Shown piece by piece: positions 15,750 to 22,733 of a DNA stretch of 23,146 nt; the first letter of the stretch is position 1; the number at the start of each line of letters is the position of its first letter. This DNA comes from a virus. Below the pieces are notes generated by a model. That model made no database searches. It worked only from the letters and a program-made list of their open reading frames with translations, and had not been told where the DNA came from. The stretch covers positions 1 to 23,146 of IMG/VR virus record IMGVR_UViG_3300037852_000027; one strand, 5' to 3'. The position numbers were made by a program, and so were the translations under genes.

Positions 15750-15926
15750 TTATTCCTTCACAGGATGGAAGCGGCCCCGAATGCCTCGGGCTAAGCGCGC
15801 CCACAGTCGGCGCAGCGGATTGCGGTGCCAGTAGGCGACCGTGCCCAATTCCTCGCGGCTGCCGTCGGCGCGGATGATCGTGGCTTCGAGGCGCATCGAC
15901 TGGACCTGGCGCGCGTGCTGCTCCAT
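15750..15926 (-). CDS. Small basic protein, unknown
   Basis: This 58-aa protein is unrecognised. The core RLEATIIRADGSREELGTVA is beta-like, and the C-terminus HRNPLRRLWARLARGIRGRF is a basic amphipathic helix. I start it at the ATG at 15926, which follows the upstream stop by 5 nt and has a Shine-Dalgarno (GAGGT, about 8 nt). An upstream ATG at 16016 would give 88 aa, but it would overlap the four-cysteine gene over most of its added length. The basic helix might bind membranes or nucleic acid; this is not shown. Confidence 0.6.
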   Translation of the reverse strand: MEQHARQVQSMRLEATIIRADGSREELGTVAYWHRNPLRRLWARLARGIRGRFHPVKE

Positions 15927-15931
15927 CGAGC

Positions 15932-16165
15932 TTACCTCAGGATGACGGCGGCGGATTTGCCCGCGCCGTTGGCGGCGATCTGCTGCGGATCGATCTCGTG
16001 TTCGCCGCACCACCAATCGGACCGCACGGGCGGAAACGACGCGACCGGGGCCGGCGCGCCGCTGCCTTTCGGATCCGGGATAGCGACGTAGATGGTCGGG
16101 GCGCGGCGGCGGCAGGCGACCTGCAGCGCGGAGAAGAATCGGCAGGTCTGGCAGGTCCCGGTCAT
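15932..16165 (-). CDS. Four-cysteine small protein, putative metal-binding
   Basis: This 77-aa protein has C5 and C8 (CQTC), C18, and C53 in DWWCGEHE. The order C-x2-C-x9-C, a long spacer and then a PPV..DWWCGEHE end is a family pattern seen in short phage proteins. Four cysteines fit one zinc or Fe-S site. The ATG at 16165 overlaps the stop of the secreted 121-aa gene (TGATG). No function is known; it belongs to the accessory block between portal and protease. Confidence 0.65.
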   Translation of the reverse strand: MTGTCQTCRFFSALQVACRRRAPTIYVAIPDPKGSGAPAPVASFPPVRSDWWCGEHEIDPQQIAANGAGKSAAVILR

Positions 16166-16530
16166 CAGTTCACGCTCAAGTCGCCGGATTTCGGGTCAAG
16201 GTGGCACGTGTAGCCCCTGCCGCCGCTGTGCAAGACTTCCCAATCCTGCGCGTAGGCGGCCGTTGCAGTGCCGGCCGTCAATGTGCCGGTCATCGCCCAG
16301 CCAAAGAAGTAAGAGCCGTACGGACCTTGAGCGTTGATGATCTTGGTCGTGACCGGGCCGCTGAACGTCATCCCGTTCACGACAGCCTTGATCACGGGAG
16401 AAGAGAACGAGCACGCATTGCCGACGTAGGAGATCGTTACGACGACGGCCGCGTTCGGCAGCGGATAGTCGGTCGCCGCGGATGCGGTGCTCAGCATCAG
16501 GGTGAGGAGGAGCAGCGAAGGGATTTTCAT
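16165..16530 (-). CDS. Secreted small protein with Sec signal peptide
   Basis: This 121-aa protein starts MKIPSLLLLTLMLSTASA, a clear Sec signal peptide with likely cleavage after ASA. The mature part, about 103 aa, is beta-rich with two cysteines (GNACSF and YTCHLD) that could form a disulphide in the periplasm. I start it at 16530, which has an upstream GGAGG, rather than at 16626; the longer form adds an Arg-rich stretch inconsistent with a signal peptide. A secreted protein among head genes suggests a host-facing job such as superinfection exclusion or lysogenic conversion, but nothing proves this. Confidence 0.7.
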   Translation of the reverse strand: MKIPSLLLLTLMLSTASAATDYPLPNAAVVVTISYVGNACSFSSPVIKAVVNGMTFSGPVTTKIINAQGPYGSYFFGWAMTGTLTAGTATAAYAQDWEVLHSGGRGYTCHLDPKSGDLSVN

Positions 16531-16555
16531 TTGGGCGGCCCTCCGCGGTTCGGAC

Positions 16556-16702
16556 TCAGAGCTTTTTGGCGATCTTGCTGGCCTCGTCGACGATCGCGGA
16601 TTGAATCGCCGGATGCGCCTTGCCATACATCAGCGCTAGCACTCCGACTATGCCGTGGGAAATGAGCAGCGCCACGACGATCGCAACGATTGACCAGGAC
16701 AT
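16556..16702 (-). CDS. 48-aa single-pass membrane peptide
   Basis: A small open frame encodes MSWSIVAIVVALLISHG followed by IVGVLALMYGKAHPAI and a charged end QSAIVDEASKIAKKL. Residues about 4-25 form one membrane segment and residues 30-48 an amphipathic helix. It sits 25 nt before the secreted gene and 55 nt after the 136-aa gene. No strong Shine-Dalgarno is visible, which lowers confidence. Holin-like or exclusion roles are possible but unsupported. Confidence 0.5.
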   Translation of the reverse strand: MSWSIVAIVVALLISHGIVGVLALMYGKAHPAIQSAIVDEASKIAKKL

Positions 16703-16757
16703 GGGGGCGCACGGTACGCGCAAAGGTCAATGCTGGCAAGGGGTTAGCGCGCATCCG

Positions 16758-17168
16758 TCACGCCTTGGGGACAACGTGAACGAAGCGCGAGACGGTCACC
16801 AGAGCGCCGGCTGCGATCTCGCACGTGCTAAGAGACAGGTTCGGAGCGGCGCTTTCCTGATCGGCCGTGCCGTCGAACACGGGCGTCTTCTGGTCGGCGC
16901 GATAGGTCCGAAACCAGGCCGCAGTGCCGGTCGCCTTGGCCTGGGCCGACGCAATGGCGTGAAACTTCACGACGCCGTCGGCTGCCGCATCGGCCGCGGG
17001 AGTTCCGAAGCGCAGCAGCGCGAGCGCCTTCTGGGAGTCGAGAGGCGCATCGGCGCTGGCCGGCTGCGCACCGCTGTAGATGCACAGGAAGCCGCCGTTC
17101 AAAAGAGCGGCAAGCGCATCGGCCTGCGCGTTGATCGCCGCACTACCCAGCTGTGTGTTCTTCGGCAT
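16758..17168 (-). CDS. Small virion-accessory-type protein
   Basis: This 136-aa protein begins MPKNTQLGSAAINAQADALA, then NGGFLCIYSGAQPASADAP, LLRFGTPAADAAADGV and GTAAWFRTYRADQ. This set of motifs defines a widespread small phage family of unknown function, usually among structural genes. It overlaps the portal gene by 26 nt and has no membrane or signal segment. I infer a virion accessory role from context only. Confidence 0.7.
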   Translation of the reverse strand: MPKNTQLGSAAINAQADALAALLNGGFLCIYSGAQPASADAPLDSQKALALLRFGTPAADAAADGVVKFHAIASAQAKATGTAAWFRTYRADQKTPVFDGTADQESAAPNLSLSTCEIAAGALVTVSRFVHVVPKA

Positions 17169-18642
17169 CGACGAACTCGGCTCCGATGACTTCTTTGTTC
17201 TCGTCGAACAGAAATTGGACGCGGCGCGGCTCGGCCTTGTCTATTTCCTTGGTCACGTGAATGGTGACGGGCGCGGGCTCAATGTTCACGCTCGGCCCGG
17301 ACGAGCTGTGAACGAGAGATAGGCGCCGCTCCATCGTCTGCATCGCGTCGGTGAGCTTGGCAACCGCCTCGTTCGGCTTTTCTTCGGGTGGGGGCGCCGC
17401 GGGCTCGGCGGCAGGCGCGGGCGTCTCGGGCTCCTTGCCGACCTCGATCATGTTCAACGGCATCAGCGGTTCATCCAGGTCGTCGATCGGATTCAGAACG
17501 ATGCCCAGGTTAGACTCGATCGAGCGCGCCTCATTGCGCGTGAGCCAGCCGTCCATGATGCCGTTGTGATAATAGGTTGAGCGCGCCGCCGCGTCGCCCC
17601 GCAGCATCATCGACACGTCGAACGCGGGATTCAGGTCCTTGCGTTCCGAGCGGACGATCAGGTCACGCCGGATCGCCTGCTCGATGCGCGTGAACCACGG
17701 CATCAGGCACGAGGTCACGAACTGCAACCCCAGTTGCTCTATGTTCGAGAACGTCGCCTTCTCAAGATCGTTGACCAGATGCGCCGGCACTCGGAAGACC
17801 GCGGCGATCTCGCTGCGCTGCATCTTGCGCGTCTCGAGGAATTGAGCGTCCTCCGGCGCGATCGAGATCTTGTTGAACTTGACGCCCTCCTCCAGTACGG
17901 CCGTCTCGTGCGAGTGCTCTCCCGAGGTCGAGCGGTCGAACGATTCCTTCAGTCGCTTGTAGGCCTCGTCACTCATCCTGGCCGGGTGCTCCAGCACGCC
18001 GCCCATCTTGGCGCCGTTGCGGAATAGCTGTCCGCCGAACTTCTCCGCTGCCAGGGCCAGGCCGATCGACTCGCGCGCGTAGGCGATCGGCGAGATGCCG
18101 AGCCAGCCGTTCAGCGACAGCCCGCGCACGTGGAAGATCTCGCCCGGGGCCATGTCCTTGAAACTGCCGTCCGGCATCGTGACCTGGTAGTTCAGCCGGA
18201 AGCCCGGCTGCATTGTCACGTTGATCATGTCCGGATGCAGCGGCAGCAACTCGGCTACATCGCCCGAGCGTGTGCGGTTGATCCACGCGTAGCCGTTGCC
18301 GCGCAGGCACAGGGATGCGACGATCATTTCCCAGAAATCGACCGCGCTTTGCCAGTCGTTCGGCTGCCAGCGCAGGATCTCGAACAGCGGGTGATCGGTC
18401 GCCGGGATCTGATTGCGGCCCTGCCAGCGATACAGCACGCACGGCAGCATTGCGATCGACTCGGCCAGCACCTTCACGCAGGCGTAGACGGTGGCCTGCT
18501 GCATCGCAGTCTGGGGATTGACGACGATTCCAGCCGACGACGCTCCGCCGCCGAAAGCCCACGCCAGATACCGCTCGAGCGTGCCCCAGTCCGGGGCCGT
18601 GCTCTTGGTCAGCCACCGCACCATGCGGTCGCGCAAGCCCAT
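17143..18642 (-). CDS. Portal protein (HK97 type)
   Basis: This 499-aa protein forms the DNA-entry ring at one capsid vertex. Signatures are TAMQQATVYACVKVLAESIAM near the N-terminus, GNGYAWINRTRSGDV, IFHVRGLSLNGWLGISPI, and EDAQFLETRKMQRSEIAAVF with FRVPAHLVNDLEKATFSNIEQ. I prefer the ATG at 18642, which overlaps the preceding stop as TGATG and has an upstream AGGTGG; a GTG at 18651 would add three residues. The C-terminal 100 residues are Pro/Glu/Ala-rich and poorly conserved. Normally the protease follows directly; here 5.5 kb of other genes intervene. Confidence 0.95.
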   Translation of the reverse strand: MGLRDRMVRWLTKSTAPDWGTLERYLAWAFGGGASSAGIVVNPQTAMQQATVYACVKVLAESIAMLPCVLYRWQGRNQIPATDHPLFEILRWQPNDWQSAVDFWEMIVASLCLRGNGYAWINRTRSGDVAELLPLHPDMINVTMQPGFRLNYQVTMPDGSFKDMAPGEIFHVRGLSLNGWLGISPIAYARESIGLALAAEKFGGQLFRNGAKMGGVLEHPARMSDEAYKRLKESFDRSTSGEHSHETAVLEEGVKFNKISIAPEDAQFLETRKMQRSEIAAVFRVPAHLVNDLEKATFSNIEQLGLQFVTSCLMPWFTRIEQAIRRDLIVRSERKDLNPAFDVSMMLRGDAAARSTYYHNGIMDGWLTRNEARSIESNLGIVLNPIDDLDEPLMPLNMIEVGKEPETPAPAAEPAAPPPEEKPNEAVAKLTDAMQTMERRLSLVHSSSGPSVNIEPAPVTIHVTKEIDKAEPRRVQFLFDENKEVIGAEFVDAEEHTAG

Positions 18643-19145
18643 CAGGCCCACCTGCGCGCGCGCACGGTACCGTAGGCGCCCAGCGTCGATATCGAGAAGG
18701 TCCCCTCGGCGTTAAGGTAGATCGTCGCGGGCGCAGCCAGGTTGAATCGCACCGTCGGCAACGCGCCTTCCAGGTTATTGGCGCCCAGCACGACGCCAGC
18801 AGCGGCCCACAGGCGCGTGTAGCCGTTGCCCGAGTCGATCTCGGCGGTGGTCGAGCTCAGGCTGGCCTGCACCGCCGTCAGGTTGGTGGTGGCGCCCGGC
18901 ACGAAGCCGACGTAGCCGGACACGTCCCAGTCTCCGGCCGACAGCGCGAGCGAGGCGACCTGCGAGGCCGCGCCCGTGCTGAGCGCGACGGGCGAGGCTG
19001 CCGCGACCACGGTCTGCTGGTATTCGCCGATCGAGCCGGCCTGCTCGCCGGCCATCGCGAACTTGCAGCCCGGCGTGCCGACGCCAAGCAGCGCCTCGAG
19101 CTGCTGCTTCTGCTGCGCGCGGATGCCTGCGTCTTCAGTGCCCAT
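18642..19145 (-). CDS. Beta-rich accessory virion-type protein
   Basis: This 167-aa protein lies between the large terminase and portal genes, an unusual place for a structural accessory. Residues 1-25 are polar and helical. From about residue 45 the sequence (VVAAASPVALSTGAASQVAS, LALSAGDWDVSGYVGF, TNLTAVQASLSSTT) matches a beta-sandwich profile found in fibre and decoration proteins (LtaGdWdVsg pattern). The Shine-Dalgarno AGGAGG, 5 nt before the ATG, is among the strongest in the window. Its stop overlaps the portal start, so the two are coupled. Confidence 0.68.
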   Translation of the reverse strand: MGTEDAGIRAQQKQQLEALLGVGTPGCKFAMAGEQAGSIGEYQQTVVAAASPVALSTGAASQVASLALSAGDWDVSGYVGFVPGATTNLTAVQASLSSTTAEIDSGNGYTRLWAAAGVVLGANNLEGALPTVRFNLAAPATIYLNAEGTFSISTLGAYGTVRARRWA

Positions 19146-19154
19146 TCGCTCCTC

Positions 19155-20741
19155 CTACACGGTTCGGATCCCGCGCTCCTCGTACACGCTCGGCCCGGTG
19201 GCCACGGCGCCCTTCGCCGCGCGCACTGCCGCCCCGATCGCCATCGCCACGGCCTGCAGCCCGTCGATGCGGCCGGTCGATTTGGCCTTGTCGAGCTTGC
19301 GATTGCCGGCCGGATCCTTCACCGCAATCGCGTTGGCCGCGCACCAGGTCAGCACCGGATGGGCGCCGTGCCGGAACTTCTTGTTCGCCAGGGCCGACTC
19401 GAGCGCGTCCAGCGCCGGCGACATGTCTCGGAAGCCCTGCCCGAATTCCACGAGCGGCAATTCGCGCCCCAGGCGCTTCAGCGCAGCCTTCAAAACGTCG
19501 ATGCGCCAGCGGTCGAAGGCGATGGCGACCACGTTCCAGTCGTCGCACAGCGCGCACAGCCGCTCGGCCACGAGGTCGTAGTCGACCGAGGCGCCCGGGG
19601 TGGCCGTGATGTGGCCAGCTTTGGCCCACACGTCGTAGGGCGCGCGGTCGCGGTGCGAGCGGTCCTCGATGCCGTGCAGCGGGGCAAAAAACTCGCAGTG
19701 CGCGTGCCAGACCGCCTCCGGATCCTGGGCGAGCGCCGCCAGCGCGGTCAGGTCGCTGCGTGCGGACAGATCGACCGCCAGGTACACCGCCGCACCGCCG
19801 TAGAACGGGTCCAGGTCGACCTCGCCCGAGCAGTCGGCCCAGATCTGGCGCGGAATGAAGGGCGAAACCTGCGAGCGGCGCTGATTCAGGATCAGGTTGC
19901 GGTAGGAGGCCTCGCGCGACGGCATCCGGCGCGCCTGCTCGGCCTGCCGGCGCACCTCGGCGGCGTTCAGGAAGTCCCCGAAGGCCGGATTGGCGGCCCG
20001 CTGCGCTTTTTCGGAGAACGGATCGAGCGATTCGTCCGCCGTGAACAGGAAAAGTTTGGTCTGCGGGTCCTCGCCGCGCCGCGCGTCGTCGATCAGCACC
20101 GACAGCAGGTCCGCGTCCGAGGGCGATTGGGTCGAAATGATCACGGAAAGAGGGGCATCGTGCGCCCCGGCAGCGGTCTCGAGCGCGTCGAACAGCTCCG
20201 AAGTGGGCCCGCGCACCTGTCCGAGTTCGTCATGGACAACGAACGCCGTCGAAAGCCCCAGGTTCGTGCTCGCATCGGCCGACAACGCGCGGTAAGAGGT
20301 GCCCAAGTCGCGGCAGGACAACGTTTTTGCCGTGTCTCCGATGCTCACGAAGGGCGACAGGGTCGCCGACAGCCGCACGCACTTGGCGGCCAGCTTGAAC
20401 AGGACAGCGGCCTGGTCGCGCGACTGCGCCGCCGAGTACAGCTGCGAGTTGGCCTGCGCCTCCGGGCCTACCAGATGCAGCAGCAGCAGGAACGCCGCTA
20501 GCGTGGTCTTGGCGTTTTTGCGCCCGAACGAGATGATCGCGGTGCGCGTGGGCGTGTCGTAGATGCCGTGGATGATCTTTCGCTGCCAGTCGCGCAGTTT
20601 CACCGCCTGGCCGACAAACTTGCCCTCCGGGATCCGGCAGTATTCCTCGATCCACAGCGCATTGCGCTCGCCGCGGGTCGGCTTCGCCGGCTTGGCGGTG
20701 GTTTCACGTGAAACGGCGGCATTCACCCCTTTGCTGCCCAC
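19155..20741 (-). CDS. terL: Terminase large subunit (TerL)
   Basis: This 528-aa protein is the packaging ATPase and nuclease. Q53 lies in DWQRKII, the Walker A-like loop GRKNAKTT is at 73-80, Walker B with catalytic glutamate is VVHDE at 168-172, and the coupling motif STQSP is at 203-207. The RNase-H-type nuclease has D324 and D330 in AVDLSARSD, D410 in AIAFD, and D493 in GRIDGLQAVAMA. The start is a GTG at 20741, overlapping TerS by 19 nt; a second in-frame GTG at 20726 overlaps the TerS stop as GTGA and is possible. Residues 10-14 (VSRET) are encoded by a parS-like palindrome. Confidence 0.96.
   Translation of the reverse strand: MGSKGVNAAVSRETTAKPAKPTRGERNALWIEEYCRIPEGKFVGQAVKLRDWQRKIIHGIYDTPTRTAIISFGRKNAKTTLAAFLLLLHLVGPEAQANSQLYSAAQSRDQAAVLFKLAAKCVRLSATLSPFVSIGDTAKTLSCRDLGTSYRALSADASTNLGLSTAFVVHDELGQVRGPTSELFDALETAAGAHDAPLSVIISTQSPSDADLLSVLIDDARRGEDPQTKLFLFTADESLDPFSEKAQRAANPAFGDFLNAAEVRRQAEQARRMPSREASYRNLILNQRRSQVSPFIPRQIWADCSGEVDLDPFYGGAAVYLAVDLSARSDLTALAALAQDPEAVWHAHCEFFAPLHGIEDRSHRDRAPYDVWAKAGHITATPGASVDYDLVAERLCALCDDWNVVAIAFDRWRIDVLKAALKRLGRELPLVEFGQGFRDMSPALDALESALANKKFRHGAHPVLTWCAANAIAVKDPAGNRKLDKAKSTGRIDGLQAVAMAIGAAVRAAKGAVATGPSVYEERGIRTV
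20701..20714. other. Perfect parS-like palindrome inside terL
   Basis: GTTTCACGTGAAAC is a 14-bp perfect palindrome and equals the core of the bacterial chromosomal parS site bound by ParB/Spo0J. The outermost canonical T/A pair is absent (G and G here). It encodes VSRET of TerL using GTT, TCA, CGT and GAA, all less GC-rich than the codons around them, which suggests constraint on the DNA. Binding by a host ParB is untested. Confidence 0.6.
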
Positions 20742-21127
20742 GGATTGGCGCTCGAATCGCCCGGACGGGTCGCCGCGCCAGCCTTGCGCCGGTCAATGCG
20801 CGCCTGCGGGGCCAGCCGGAGCGCCATCGCAAGCGAAATCTGCTGCCTAGAGGCTCTTTGAAACACCGTCAGCCACGGGGAAATCTTGCCCCGGCCGTTC
20901 ACTGCCCCCTTTTTGGCGAGCTGGGCCTGCGCCTGCTCGACCAGAGCAACCGTTTCGACGTAGCGCCGCAGCAATGGCTCGTCGGACGCATGGAAATGGC
21001 CCGGCGGCAGCGATTCGACCACGCTGCGCCATAGCGCAGCCTTGCCCTCGTCCAGATCGACGGTTGGTTCGACCCTGAAACCGTCCGTGGGAACGATCGC
21101 CAAAGCCGCCGCGCTTTGTCGGCTCAT
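20723..21127 (-). CDS. terS: Terminase small subunit (P27-like)
   Basis: This 134-aa protein fits the P27-type small terminase, the DNA-recognition part of the packaging motor. The pattern AALWRSVVESLPPGHFHASDEP, LLRRYVETVALVEQAQAQLAK, SPWLTVFQRASRQQISLAMALRL and APQARIDRR is the standard helical layout. The ATG at 21127 has no strong Shine-Dalgarno, but an 11-codon upstream frame ends overlapping it as ATGA and may deliver ribosomes. TerL follows with a 19-nt overlap. Confidence 0.92.
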   Translation of the reverse strand: MSRQSAAALAIVPTDGFRVEPTVDLDEGKAALWRSVVESLPPGHFHASDEPLLRRYVETVALVEQAQAQLAKKGAVNGRGKISPWLTVFQRASRQQISLAMALRLAPQARIDRRKAGAATRPGDSSANPWAAKG

Positions 21128-21204
21128 AACTTTGCGTAACCGTTTGTGTTTGAAGACATTTTAGGTTTTTGGTGGTTCGCAAGCGGTTTCCCGGTCGTCG
21201 CGAT

Positions 21205-21549
21205 CTAGCGATTTACCACCCCTACCCCTTCTTGCCCTTCCGGCGCGTCAGATCGCGTCAGGATCGACGCGCGCCATGGGTGGCTACTGGACAGCGGCAG
21301 TCCGGTTTCGTCGCAGCCTGACTTGATGCAGCCACGTTCCGCAAGCGATTTGGCGTGGTGGCAGTCGTCGCACAGGTTCTGGCGGTTCTCTTCGCTGTCG
21401 GCGCCGCCAAGGAATAGCGGGACGATGTGATCGACCTGGGTGGCAGCGCGGATATTGCCGAACTCAAGGCACGACACGCACAGGGGCTCGGCGGACAGTC
21501 GGCGATGTCGGATGCGCTGCAGTTTGCGGCCGCGGATGCGTTGGGCCAT
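21205..21549 (-). CDS. HNH endonuclease next to terminase
   Basis: This 114-aa protein is an HNH nuclease. Zinc ligands are C24 and C27 (CVSC), and C60 and C63 (CDDCH). Catalytic residues are D40-H41 in VDHIVPL, N55 in ENRQNL, and H64. HNH proteins placed beside the terminase genes are known in several cohesive-end phages to be needed for cleavage at cos, so cos-type packaging is a reasonable inference. The C-terminal 40 residues are variable. The start at 21549 lies 3 nt after a 20-codon acidic frame. Confidence 0.93.
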   Translation of the reverse strand: MAQRIRGRKLQRIRHRRLSAEPLCVSCLEFGNIRAATQVDHIVPLFLGGADSEENRQNLCDDCHHAKSLAERGCIKSGCDETGLPLSSSHPWRASILTRSDAPEGQEGVGVVNR

Positions 21550-21552
21550 CGG

Positions 21553-21615
21553 TTACGCCAGGTCGTCCTCGTCGGGATCCGGATCATCTTCCGGAACAGG
21601 ATCAACGGTTTGCAT
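21553..21615 (-). CDS. Possible 20-aa acidic leader peptide
   Basis: The ATG at 21615 opens MQTVDPVPEDDPDPDEDDLA and the TAA ends 3 nt before the HNH start. Nearly half of the residues are Asp or Glu. There is no good Shine-Dalgarno. It may be a translated leader, a remnant of a gene end, or noise. Confidence 0.25.
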   Translation of the reverse strand: MQTVDPVPEDDPDPDEDDLA

Positions 21616-21706
21616 TGGACGCGATTATTTGCGCAAAGCGCCAGACGGTCAATCCATGCCGAAGGCCGTGCGTTGGCGAAATTGCAGCGTCGCGAATGGT
21701 AGGGTG

Positions 21707-21982
21707 CTACTTGGACTCAGCTTGCACAGAAAAATCGCTGCTTGCTCTGTCTCCCCGCTTGGAAATGGCATCCTGGGACAGACGCTCACTTACCCAGAAC
21801 CCGCGCGAATTCCTTGCCATGCTTTTTGCTTCCATTTCCGGAACCGTCAAACAACGTCTGGCCGGCGGCTCGAATGTGCCGGTCCTATGGAAATCGAAGG
21901 CATAGTTCGAATTGAAAAGCTGCCCGCAGCCAGGGCATTCGTTACGCTCGCCGCTCAGCTTAACGCTCGGATTTCTGGTCAT
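21707..21982 (-). CDS. Small zinc-finger-like protein B
   Basis: This 91-aa protein carries C16-P-G-C19, then F29, H32, G35 and C44 (NYAFDFHRTG and RRC), followed by LTVPEMEAKSM and RGFWVSE. It is a paralogue of the gene just upstream: both share CxGC, AFxxHxTG, a further C, an EM/QM helix, and a Trp strand. The ligands fit one zinc site of C-x2-C-x12-H-x11-C type. I start it at 21982, where ATG overlaps the upstream stop as TGATG with Shine-Dalgarno AGGAGA; an ATG at 22084 is too far upstream. Related phage proteins have no known function. Confidence 0.72.
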   Translation of the reverse strand: MTRNPSVKLSGERNECPGCGQLFNSNYAFDFHRTGTFEPPARRCLTVPEMEAKSMARNSRGFWVSERLSQDAISKRGDRASSDFSVQAESK

Positions 21983-22191
21983 CACGGTTGTCTCCTTTTC
22001 GCCTGCGTTGGCCTGACATACCACGTACGGCTGCCGCGGATTTTGCCCATGCCAAGCGCGCGCATTTGCTCGAGGGTGCGGCATTTGCGGACCATGAACG
22101 GCTTGGGATGCTCGCTGCCGGTGGCGTGCAATTCGAAGGCCTCGTCGCTGGCGAACTGTTCGGAGCAGCCGGCGCAGAAGCGTGGAAACAC
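21982..22191 (-). CDS. Small zinc-finger-like protein A
   Basis: This 69-aa protein starts with GTG (MFPRFCAGC) and has C6, C9, H22 and C37 in CAGCSEQFASDEAFELHATG then VRKC. It continues TLEQMRALGMGKIRGSRTWYV. The layout matches the zinc-finger-like paralogue directly downstream, which suggests a local duplication. The additional H28 in GSEH could replace C37 as a C2H2 ligand. The GTG start has only weak ribosome-binding context, 2 nt after the upstream stop, so coupling is likely. Confidence 0.68.
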   Translation of the reverse strand: MFPRFCAGCSEQFASDEAFELHATGSEHPKPFMVRKCRTLEQMRALGMGKIRGSRTWYVRPTQAKRRQP

Positions 22192-22192
22192 G

Positions 22193-22450
22193 TCACACCG
22201 TCACGACCTGGTCGAGCAGCTGGTTGACCTTGTCGCCAAGGTGTTCGAGGAGCCACTTCTCGCCCTCGGCCGGCTGGCGATCGATCATGTTGGCGACCCA
22301 CTCATCGACGTATCGGTGATAGTACGTCGTGGTTTTACCGTTGACGATCTTGTAGAAGCACGGGTGCGCGTGCTGGATGCGCAGGTCGAAGTCGTCGCGC
22401 GCCTTGTAGTCGGCGGCGAAGTCCTTGATGAGCAGGATTTTGATCTGCAC
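22193..22450 (-). CDS. Unrecognised 85-aa protein
   Basis: The GTG-started frame gives MQIKILLIKDFAADYKARDD at the N-terminus, HPCFYKIVNGKTTTYYHRYV in the middle, and a helical EKWLLEHLGDKVNQLLDQV end. I recognise no family. It has a good protein-like composition and sits between the nuclease and the zinc-finger pair in the same direction. The start lacks a clear Shine-Dalgarno and remains uncertain. Confidence 0.55.
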   Translation of the reverse strand: MQIKILLIKDFAADYKARDDFDLRIQHAHPCFYKIVNGKTTTYYHRYVDEWVANMIDRQPAEGEKWLLEHLGDKVNQLLDQVVTV

Positions 22451-22469
22451 GGGGGCGGATCATAGCGGG

Positions 22470-22733
22470 TCATCGCGGCAGGGCGAGCACGTCGTCCGCG
22501 TTGCGCACCACGTACACCGGGGCGTTCCAAGTTTTCGCGAAGTCGGACTGGCTCTCGCGCAGCTCGCCGCGGTCCGATTTGCACTCGATCAGCAGGTTCT
22601 GCTTCGCTCTGGCCGCGATCAAATCCGGGCAGCCGTTGCCCATTTTCGTCAGCGATAGCACCGAGTAGCCGATGCGGCGCAGGGCGGCGATGATCTCGGC
22701 CTGGTTGGAGTCGACGCGGTGCAGGTGTCTCAT
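22470..22733 (-). CDS. PD-(D/E)XK nuclease, VRR-NUC/Hjc-like
   Basis: This 87-aa protein shows a compact nuclease core: N10-Q11 with E13, then GNGCPDLIAAR with D37, then LLIECKSD with E50 and K52, then Q62 in ESQSDFAKTW, and a final VYVVRNADDVLAL strand and helix. This is the order of VRR-NUC and Holliday-junction-resolvase-like enzymes. Such enzymes process branched DNA and could clear structures before packaging. Its ATG overlaps the upstream stop as ATGA. The motif is well preserved, so I expect activity, but substrate is unknown. Confidence 0.82.
   Translation of the reverse strand: MRHLHRVDSNQAEIIAALRRIGYSVLSLTKMGNGCPDLIAARAKQNLLIECKSDRGELRESQSDFAKTWNAPVYVVRNADDVLALPR

Noticed and set aside
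19359-20501. 380-aa open frame on the plus strand opposite terL
   Set aside because: It is an Arg-rich frame mirroring the GC-biased codons of a firmly identified TerL, with no family features or independent ribosome site.
21128-21204. Promoter in front of the terminase genes
   Set aside because: TTGCGA and TAAAAT occur on the minus strand but only 13 bp apart, too short for a normal promoter.
21440-22465. 341-aa plus-strand open frame over the small-gene region
   Set aside because: It runs antisense to five minus-strand genes with clear motifs or coupled starts; its protein shows no recognisable domain.
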